Assembly (NCBI GenBank): GCA_937897315.1
Contig: CALCNS010000283.1
Location: 1-5,778 of the forward strand
Length of the DNA: 5,778 nucleotides
From: an uncultured Bacillota bacterium
GTDB taxonomy: Bacteria > Bacillota > JAAYKD01
Direction of reading: 5' to 3'
Below are positions 1 to 5,028 of the stretch, piece after piece; positions within the stretch are counted from its first letter, which is position 1; the number at the start of each line of letters is the position of its first letter. Below the pieces are notes generated by a model that was given only the letters and a program-made list of their open reading frames with translations, was not told where the DNA came from and ran no database searches. The translations under genes and the position numbers were made by a program.

Positions 1-47
1 GACCACCGAGATCTACACTCTTTCCCTACACGACGCTCTTCCGATCT
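1..47 (+). other. Illumina P5/Read-1 adapter remnant (sequencing artefact)
   Basis: These bases equal the last 47 nt of the 58-nt Illumina universal adapter. The end of P5 (GACCACCGAGATCTACAC) runs directly into the Read-1 primer site, which ends in CGACGCTCTTCCGATCT. This is library-construction sequence left on a contig end and is not part of the organism. The match was made from memory of the adapter, but it is long and exact. The stretch has no stop codon in the frame of the following gene, so a gene caller could wrongly extend that gene into it. Confidence 0.98.
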
Positions 48-71
48 GTAATTCAAGAGGAGCAGTATCGA

Positions 72-341
72 TTGGTACAGACCATGGTCAATGGTCTACA
101 AAACATCGAGCTTAGAGATTCTTCCGGAAGAGTGATCTTAGAGTTCAAGCTAATGGAAATGTATGAGCGCCTTAGGGAGCGAACCGGTGAGAAAGGTGAA
201 ATCAATCTGGAAGAAGCGACTTTTGTTGTGGAAAATGAGTTTGCTAAAATGAAGATCATCATTGAATCCGTTGATGTCTTTGAGGTCAACGGCAACATCG
301 TTGTCAGTGGCCCAATGCTTCTTATGATTTCAATACCATAA
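72..341 (+). CDS. Hypothetical protein, short or 5'-truncated
   Basis: I do not recognise this protein. The frame is open from the first genomic base (48) to a TAA at 339-341. Two readings are possible. In the first, translation starts at TTG 72, preceded 9 nt upstream by AAGAGGAG (55-62), giving a complete 89-residue protein. In the second, the gene is the 3' end of a longer one cut by the contig edge; codons 48-71 also read plausibly (VIQEEQYR). I chose TTG 72 because of the Shine-Dalgarno match. The product looks soluble: a charged helical stretch (around LMEMYERLRERTGEKGE), then a hydrophobic, strand-like end (KIIIESVDVFEVNGNIVV). There is no signal peptide, membrane helix or known catalytic motif. 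It is followed 12 nt later by a terminator hairpin, which supports it being a real gene end. Confidence 0.6.
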   Translation: MVQTMVNGLQNIELRDSSGRVILEFKLMEMYERLRERTGEKGEINLEEATFVVENEFAKMKIIIESVDVFEVNGNIVVSGPMLLMISIP

Positions 342-353
342 AATAAAGGAATT

Positions 354-390
354 CCGGCAGCAGATCAATGAACTGCTACCGGGGTTTTCG
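354..390 (+). terminator. Hairpin terminator between convergent genes
   Basis: CCGGCAGCAG (354-363) pairs with CTGCTACCGG (373-382), giving ten positions with one C/A mismatch around a 9-nt loop. The stem is followed by GGTTTTCGTTTT on the plus strand. It lies 12 nt after the plus-strand gene stop and 20 nt beyond the end of the minus-strand DUF454 gene. Read leftward, the stem is followed by a T-rich stretch (AATTCCTTTATTTTAT), so it may serve both genes. Confidence 0.8.
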
Positions 391-402
391 TTTTCCAATG
401 TG

Positions 403-789
403 TTATGCTGCTTCTTCACTGGGTAGAGTGCGTAAGCGCAACAAATGTATGGTAACAGCAATGCCAATGAAAGCAAGCAGAATCATCAGCAACGGCTTTG
501 AACTAATAACAATCGATAGAAGTAGCGAAGCCCACAAAAGTAACAGGGCATTACGCCGGTTCTTTCTGCTGACCGCTCGGTGTTGTATATAATCTGCTAG
601 AATTTTGCCAAAGACCGGGTGGGATAAGAGCTTACGATGCAGTCTCTCTGACCCACGCAAGTAACATGCAGAAGCCAATAGGAGAAAAGGTGTTGTTGGC
701 AGCAAGGGTACGACGACACCAATCGCACCGAAACCTACAAAAAGGGTGCCCAGTACAATGAATATTCTTTGTTTAAATAATGGCTTCAC
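403..789 (-). CDS. DUF454 / YbaN-family small inner-membrane protein
   Basis: This is a 128-residue integral membrane protein of the DUF454 (YbaN-like) family, whose biochemical role is unknown. The family signature is clear: a first hydrophobic helix (about 8-28), then PLLPTTPFLLLASACYLRGS (28-47), then the H-x-x-LL-x-HPxFG block (51-61) and a basic segment (71-79), followed by two more hydrophobic helices (about 81-98 and 99-116). The length is typical of the family. I start it at GTG 789 because GAGGTGATC (792-800) sits at proper distance, and the product then begins MKPLFKQRIF directly before the first helix, as family members do. The frame is open 18 codons further to ATG 843, but that extension lacks a ribosome site and crosses the likely promoter. 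The gene is monocistronic, divergent from the SHOCT-like gene and convergent with the short gene at 72-341. Confidence 0.9.
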   Translation of the reverse strand: MKPLFKQRIFIVLGTLFVGFGAIGVVVPLLPTTPFLLLASACYLRGSERLHRKLLSHPVFGKILADYIQHRAVSRKNRRNALLLLWASLLLSIVISSKPLLMILLAFIGIAVTIHLLRLRTLPSEEAA

Positions 790-814
790 AGGATCACCTC
801 GCTTCATTGTCGCA

Positions 815-842
815 ATTGTAACACAGTGAATTCTTTTGTGCA
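815..842 (-). promoter_or_regulatory. Probable extended -10 promoter of the DUF454 gene
   Basis: Read on the minus strand, TGTTACAAT contains an extended -10 element (TG at 823-822, TACAAT at 820-815). It is preceded at 16 nt by TGCACA (842-837), a 4/6 match to TTGACA. Transcription would begin near 808, leaving about 19 nt of leader holding the Shine-Dalgarno site, which agrees with the GTG start at 789. The -35 is weak, so the call leans on the extended -10 and on position. Confidence 0.5.
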
Positions 843-881
843 TGTGATTTTACGCACAGAATGTAAAGATCGATTTGATGG

Positions 882-910
882 TTGTCATAGGAATGAAAAA
901 AGGATATAAT
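882..910 (+). promoter_or_regulatory. Sigma-A type promoter of the SHOCT-like gene
   Basis: TTGTCA (882-887, five of six consensus bases) and a perfect TATAAT (905-910) are separated by exactly 17 nt. Transcription would begin near 917, about 24 nt before the GTG start at 941. It is the clearest promoter in the window and is divergent from the DUF454 promoter about 40 bp away. Confidence 0.85.
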
Positions 911-940
911 GATTCCATAGATTTTATGCGATAGAAGGGT

Positions 941-1993
941 GTGGTTCGCATCAATACATACGATGAAATGTTAAAATTACTAATTGCTTACGATAGAAAA
1001 CTCATGACACAACAGGAATTCGAGCAAAAGAAACGGGAATTGCTCGCAGAGGAGAAACGTAATCAGATAGAAACCATGGAAACTTTTACCATACTGAGGG
1101 CGCAAGCACAAGCCGATCTCATTCGTGAACAACGATCTTTACAGATGAAGCGGTATGCAGTTCTCATAGTCATGATGATTCTTCTTGGAAGTGCAGTGGG
1201 ATTAGGATACGCACGTTGGCATGAACAACAAGCCGGTCAACCGGTTATCGAAGAACCAAACAATAACCCATCTGTGGCTAAGCTACCGACTTTTGGTTTT
1301 GCAGTAGAGAAGCTCTACAAGATCTCCTTCAGTGAGTTGCAAAAGGAATATGCTCCTCTCGAGCAGTTGGAAGAGGAACATTTGAATTTTGACCCGGAAC
1401 AACCGACCGTGTTGTCTGTTTACCGTGCCACTAGGGAAGAAGGTCGACTGACCTATACTTTTTATTTCAAAGAAGATGTGTTGGTTCGTGTCAAGGTGGT
1501 CAGTGGGCAACGATGGTTATTTGAAGGAGACCTCGAAACGGCAAAGAAGTACGGTATCACTCTCGACCAGACCGCAAGAGAAATCACGATTGATGAAAAG
1601 ACCAGAGTATACCAAAGAGTCTCACCTAGTATTGAAGAAATGGCATTCTACCTGTTAGGTGAAGATTCTGGTTATGGAGCTGCAGTCTTTACCTTTGATC
1701 AAAAGGTTTTTGGTGCATACACTACAGAGAATCCAGAAATATTTTGGAAAAGTGCTCAAGAAGTGGTGAAATCTGCTTTGTCAAGACCAGAGACAGCCAT
1801 TTTCCCGGAACAGGAGAGAGACTATACCGTGATGGACTATCTGGGGAAAATATGGATTACATCGAAAGTGGAGTATAAAAATGCCAAAGGAGAGCAAAGT
1901 AGTAGTACCTTTGTGGTACGTTTTTTGCCTGACAACAGTGAAGAAGCGAATTACCTAGAAATGGATGGCGAAGTACTGTACGATTGGTCCTAA
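941..1993 (+). CDS. SHOCT-like motif, single-pass membrane protein with unknown C-terminal domain
   Basis: The product has 350 residues and no full-length family I can name. Residues about 8-36 (LLIAYDRKLMTQQEFEQKKRELL) fit the SHOCT pattern, a short helical motif thought to mediate oligomerisation or attachment and usually found at C-termini; here it is N-terminal. A charged, probably coiled-coil linker (37-70) follows, then one hydrophobic helix (about 72-91, VLIVMMILLGSAVGLGY). The remaining 250-odd residues are a mixed alpha/beta region beginning with a low-complexity EEPNNNP linker. Basic residues before the helix (MKR) suggest the N-terminus inside and the large domain outside the cell. 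No catalytic motif is visible. The GTG 941 start is the only in-frame option before ATG 968. Its GAAGGG ribosome site (934-939) ends only 1 nt before the GTG, so the start is not certain. The gene appears monocistronic, with a strong promoter and its own terminator. Confidence 0.85.
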   Translation: MVRINTYDEMLKLLIAYDRKLMTQQEFEQKKRELLAEEKRNQIETMETFTILRAQAQADLIREQRSLQMKRYAVLIVMMILLGSAVGLGYARWHEQQAGQPVIEEPNNNPSVAKLPTFGFAVEKLYKISFSELQKEYAPLEQLEEEHLNFDPEQPTVLSVYRATREEGRLTYTFYFKEDVLVRVKVVSGQRWLFEGDLETAKKYGITLDQTAREITIDEKTRVYQRVSPSIEEMAFYLLGEDSGYGAAVFTFDQKVFGAYTTENPEIFWKSAQEVVKSALSRPETAIFPEQERDYTVMDYLGKIWITSKVEYKNAKGEQSSSTFVVRFLPDNSEEANYLEMDGEVLYDWS

Positions 1994-2010
1994 GTTGGAT
2001 TATAGATACA

Positions 2011-2045
2011 AAAAGAAGGAAGCACACGGCTTCCTTCTTTTGTAT
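2011..2045 (+). terminator. Perfect 13-bp bidirectional hairpin terminator
   Basis: AAAAGAAGGAAGC (2011-2023) pairs perfectly with GCTTCCTTCTTTT (2029-2041) around a 5-nt loop. It starts 18 nt after the SHOCT-like gene stop, and its right arm ends 4 nt before the stop of the convergent hydrolase gene. The arms themselves supply a T-rich tail in both directions, so one hairpin probably ends both transcripts. Confidence 0.9.
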
Positions 2046-3604
2046 TATCGTGCAACCCTGTTGAGTTCAAGATTCAATATTCTTCCACCGGATAGTAGAA
2101 TCTTCGTATAACGATCTTTTTCGTCCGCAATAAAATCAAAAATCCCACTAAAATCGGTATTCCAAGTAAAGTAGCTCGCGACTTTTCCTGGGGAACGATA
2201 CAACCGATGTTCACCATGTCGGAAGTGCTTCACATAGAGAAAACCATCGCGATACAGAATTTCGTATCGGGTTTCGATTTCTTCGCTGTAATAAAAACCG
2301 CATAATGGTAATGCTTCTTCGGGAACGACTTCTTTGTCAGGTAGATATGTGTATTTTGCTAGAGTCGGACCGGTCACACTGACCAGTCCTTCTTTCGTAA
2401 ACAAGTATTCTGTTGCTCCATATCCCAATCGGTAGCGGTTGTGTCCTAGGTGGTGTAAGGGAGTCTTCCCTTTCAACAAGGAACCGTTATCCTTCGTTAA
2501 GTGTATCACATCTGGCACTTCCAAATTGACATAGAGACCGGGTTTTGCACGAACACTATCCTCTTTTAAGTAAACGACTAGATCGGGCTTTTCTTCGTTT
2601 ATATCCAAGATGATGTGAGCCACTCGGCGTGCCAGTAAACTCATCGGTGTAAATTGGGTGTTGGAGAACAGTACAATGTCAAGATCGTCGTCCGGGAAAC
2701 GCATGACATGAGCTCGGAAGGCGGCGTCTGCGCCACCATGTTCTAAGTAAGGGTGACCCAAGTATTCGCCTAGCATGAGGCCTCCGCCGTAACCGCTCTT
2801 GGTTCCATCGGTTAAAGTAGGTCTATGCATCATAAGGTCAATGGTCGCGGGACTTCCAACTTTCGGTGTGCGATAATTATTGAGGATTTTCATAAAATCT
2901 TCAGCAGTGGTATGTAGCGATGTTGCTCCATATGCACCATAGTTTAACACATTCCATGTAAAGATTCCCTCGCCATTATCATGGTATGAGTATGCTTTTT
3001 TAGGAATCATCTGCCAGTAGGTATCGCGGATTACAGTATGAGTCATACCCAAGGGCTTGAAAATACGTTCTTCAACAAAAGAGGAGAAGCTTTTTCCGCT
3101 GATACGTTCCACAATCTCAGCAAGAAGGGTGAAATTACTATTGCTGTAGAGATATTTACTTCCAGGAGCAAAATTTAGTTTCTTTTGCTTGGCGATAATG
3201 GCTTTTAAATCACGTTGAGTGATGGTATCATCAATCCGAACTCCATGTAACACTAGAGCCAGCCATTGATCGCGGATTCCACTCACATTGTTCATACATT
3301 GCCGCACACTGACCGGTTCGGAAAAGTGAATCAAATCAGGGACATAGTTGCGAATATCATCGTCGATGTGGACTTTACCATCTTCTTGAAGTAAGAGCAA
3401 AGCGAGTACCGTGATTTGCTTGGAGACAGAGGCGACATGAAACACGGTTTGAGAGGTAATAGGAATTTCGTGTTCTAAATTGGCATAACCATAATTTTTT
3501 CGGAATAACACCTTGCCATGTTGACGCACGAGAACTTGCCCTCCTGGGCAGACTCCTTGCTTCCAAATGGAAAACAATGCATCTAAACGAGACTCAAGAC
3601 TCAT
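2045..3604 (-). CDS. Serine beta-lactamase-like hydrolase (PF00144 family)
   Basis: This 519-residue protein belongs to the class C beta-lactamase / penicillin-binding-protein-like serine hydrolase family, which includes DD-peptidases, esterases and amide hydrolases. All three active-site motifs are present: SVSK (nucleophile Ser59, Lys62, within HVASVSKQIT), YSN (153-155) and HGG (289-291, the KTG equivalent). The hydrolase domain spans about 1-340. Residues about 345-519 form a beta-rich C-terminal extension of the kind often attached to this family. The loop normally reading HTSG reads NNVSGIRD (105-112). No signal peptide or anchor is seen, so it is probably cytoplasmic, like family esterases, unless exported by another route. 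I chose ATG 3604 because GAGGTG (3611-3616) lies 6 nt upstream; the frame extends 35 codons further but that part overlaps the preceding gene. It is the last gene of the operon, 13 nt after the zinc-ribbon gene. The substrate cannot be predicted. Confidence 0.92.
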   Translation of the reverse strand: MSLESRLDALFSIWKQGVCPGGQVLVRQHGKVLFRKNYGYANLEHEIPITSQTVFHVASVSKQITVLALLLLQEDGKVHIDDDIRNYVPDLIHFSEPVSVRQCMNNVSGIRDQWLALVLHGVRIDDTITQRDLKAIIAKQKKLNFAPGSKYLYSNSNFTLLAEIVERISGKSFSSFVEERIFKPLGMTHTVIRDTYWQMIPKKAYSYHDNGEGIFTWNVLNYGAYGATSLHTTAEDFMKILNNYRTPKVGSPATIDLMMHRPTLTDGTKSGYGGGLMLGEYLGHPYLEHGGADAAFRAHVMRFPDDDLDIVLFSNTQFTPMSLLARRVAHIILDINEEKPDLVVYLKEDSVRAKPGLYVNLEVPDVIHLTKDNGSLLKGKTPLHHLGHNRYRLGYGATEYLFTKEGLVSVTGPTLAKYTYLPDKEVVPEEALPLCGFYYSEEIETRYEILYRDGFLYVKHFRHGEHRLYRSPGKVASYFTWNTDFSGIFDFIADEKDRYTKILLSGGRILNLELNRVAR

Positions 3605-3617
3605 CTGCAACACCTCA

Positions 3618-3947
3618 TCATTTCTTTTTCTTCTTGGGTTCCTTAGGGAGTGTGGAAGGACCATAAAGTATTTCATTCTTGCAATTGGGACAAATCGTTT
3701 TCTTTCCATTTTCCATGAGTGTTAAATGCTTTAATACAGCCAAACTGCTGCAATGAGGACATCGCAAAGTGCGATGTGCTACATATACAGCACAAGCCAA
3801 AGAGAGTAACCCTAAGGAAAAGGGAATCCATTGTATTGTGGAATAAAGTCCATAACGCATGAACAAGAACATAAAAATCAGTAGAAGCAAATAAAACAAC
3901 CAAATCCAAAACCGGTTGATGGATGTACTTCTAGTTTTTGCTTTCAG
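3618..3947 (-). CDS. Small membrane protein with C-terminal zinc ribbon, probable CTG start
   Basis: With the start chosen here, this is a 109-residue protein. It has two hydrophobic helices (about 12-32, WIWLFYLLLLIFMFLFM, and 38-57), then a CPHC...CPNC zinc ribbon (Cys63, 66, 86, 89), and a tail ending in five lysines. The ribbon is probably cytosolic and structural or interaction-mediating; I know no function. The start is unusual. The open frame reaches ATG codons at 4061 and 4034, but neither has a ribosome site and both would overlap the recombinase gene by over 100 bp. By contrast AAGGAGGG (3955-3962) stands 7 nt before CTG 3947, and no ATG, GTG or TTG lies in frame at suitable distance. 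The gene then overlaps the recombinase 3' end by 17 bp, consistent with translational coupling. The gene is likely; the exact start is less so. Confidence 0.72.
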   Translation of the reverse strand: MKAKTRSTSINRFWIWLFYLLLLIFMFLFMRYGLYSTIQWIPFSLGLLSLACAVYVAHRTLRCPHCSSLAVLKHLTLMENGKKTICPNCKNEILYGPSTLPKEPKKKKK

Positions 3948-5013
3948 TGGAACTCCCTCCTTCCAAGCGATTTTCAGGTAGCAAAGGATGACGATGCATG
4001 GCCTGTTGTTTTCGTTGTTGATCCACCGCTGCATATATTTGTGTGCTCGATAAATCGGCATGCCCCAATAGATCTTTCAACACGTTGATATCAGCTCCGT
4101 TTAAATACAGCAGGGTGGCAAAGGTATGTCGCAGCTTGTGTGGAGTGATGCGCTTGGTTGGATCATCTAACACCACTTTTTCCATGGCCTTGTCAACAAC
4201 ATCACGTATACCCCGAGTGGAGATTCTCCTTAAATGACTGGAAATGAATAACGCTTCTTCTTGACCGCCAACTTTCTCCTCCAGCTGTTTGCGAGCATGA
4301 TCCATAGGTGTTTCGCTGGCTGGCCTTTTCTTGCGGTAGCGAGGCTGTGGTCGAACCTTAAGATAATCATTCAGTAATTTTAAGACATACTCATTCATGG
4401 GTAGCTCTCGAATTTTGTTCCCTTTTCCACGTACAATTAATAATTGCTCGGTCCAACGAATGTCGCCACGATTCAAACCCGCCACTTCCGAAATGCGTAA
4501 ACCGCAAAACAACATAAGGGCAATCATAGCCAAGTCTCTTTGGGGAAAGCGTGTTTGATCTTCGCTCGCTTTCAATAATTGCTTGGCTTCCGATTGCATG
4601 AGGTATGTATGACCACCCGTAGTTTTGGTCAGACGGGCATAACGAATTCCTGTTGCTGGGTTCTGAGTGATGATGCGTTGTTCCCAAAGGAATCGAAAGA
4701 AGGACCGGAAAGTGGACAAATGTCTGTTCATCGTTTTAGCAGATAAATCATGATTCAGCCGCAGGTAATCTAAGTAGTCTCGCAGAGTCAACGAATCGAC
4801 ATTTTGAAAATCTGAAATGTTTTTATTTCTCAGATACATAACCAAACCGGCTAAGTCATAACCATATTCTATTATAGTTAAGGGCGAGTGGTTTTGACGG
4901 GCATATTCATTTTGGAAGCGTTCCACCCATTTCCAAAGTCCTAAGATCTCTGCATCCGGCTCTATGAGATTTCCTTCCGCATCAATTCGATACAGTCTCT
5001 CGGGGTAATTCAT
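3931..5013 (-). CDS. Tyrosine recombinase, XerC/XerD type
   Basis: This 360-residue site-specific recombinase cuts and rejoins DNA through a phosphotyrosine intermediate. The N-terminal core-binding SAM-like domain spans about 24-115 (FQNEYARQNHSPLTIIEYGYDL, then MNRHLSTFRSFFRFL). The catalytic domain contains the full set: Arg173 (CGLRISEVAGL), Lys197 (RGKGNK), His292 and Arg295 (PHKLRHTFAT), His318 (LLGHADLSSTQIY) and the nucleophile Tyr327. It is about 60 residues longer than E. coli XerC/XerD: roughly 20 at the N-terminus, a charged insertion at about 222-252, and a longer C-terminal tail. The start is ATG 5013 with AAGGAGGTG (5020-5028) 6 nt upstream. An ATG at 5031 overlaps the galK stop as ATGA but is less well placed. 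Its role could be chromosome-dimer resolution or integration; the missing att-like repeats and the housekeeping neighbour make a phage or transposon integrase less likely. It is not in the ripX/xerD neighbourhood known from Bacillus, so no symbol is given. Confidence 0.95.
   Translation of the reverse strand: MNYPERLYRIDAEGNLIEPDAEILGLWKWVERFQNEYARQNHSPLTIIEYGYDLAGLVMYLRNKNISDFQNVDSLTLRDYLDYLRLNHDLSAKTMNRHLSTFRSFFRFLWEQRIITQNPATGIRYARLTKTTGGHTYLMQSEAKQLLKASEDQTRFPQRDLAMIALMLFCGLRISEVAGLNRGDIRWTEQLLIVRGKGNKIRELPMNEYVLKLLNDYLKVRPQPRYRKKRPASETPMDHARKQLEEKVGGQEEALFISSHLRRISTRGIRDVVDKAMEKVVLDDPTKRITPHKLRHTFATLLYLNGADINVLKDLLGHADLSSTQIYAAVDQQRKQQAMHRHPLLPENRLEGGSSTESKN
3955..3962 (-). promoter_or_regulatory. 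Ribosome-binding site that points to a CTG start
   Basis: AAGGAGGG on the minus strand lies inside the last codons of the recombinase gene (encoding Glu-Gly-Gly). It is 7 nt before CTG 3947, and nothing else in frame nearby can initiate, so this site decides the start call of the zinc-ribbon gene. Confidence 0.7.
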
Positions 5014-5019
5014 GGGTAA

Positions 5020-5028
5020 CACCTCCTT
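5020..5028 (-). promoter_or_regulatory. Ribosome-binding site of the recombinase gene
   Basis: AAGGAGGTG is a near-perfect complement of the 16S rRNA 3' end, 6 nt before ATG 5013. It overlaps the last base of the galK stop codon, which suggests coupled translation and supports ATG 5013 over the upstream ATG 5031. Confidence 0.85.

Noticed and set aside
53..298. Minus-strand open frame opposite the first gene, and other antisense open frames (for example 4391-4687, 5061-5399)
   Set aside because: They are serine/cysteine- or proline-rich low-quality translations lying opposite or out of frame with clear genes, and have no ribosome sites or recognisable domains.
805..843. Upstream ATG starts (843 and 807) for the DUF454 gene
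   Set aside because: Neither has a ribosome site, the extension crosses the likely extended -10 promoter, and family members begin just before the first hydrophobic helix, which matches GTG 789.
2045..3604. Annotation as an antibiotic-resistance AmpC beta-lactamase
   Set aside because: The motifs only place it in the broad serine hydrolase family. The long C-terminal domain, HGG third motif and lack of a signal peptide do not fit a periplasmic AmpC.
3931..5013. The tyrosine recombinase as the integrase of a mobile element
   Set aside because: I see no flanking repeats, tRNA, attachment-like core, excisionase or phage genes, and the gene sits inside an operon behind galK. It cannot be ruled out beyond the window.
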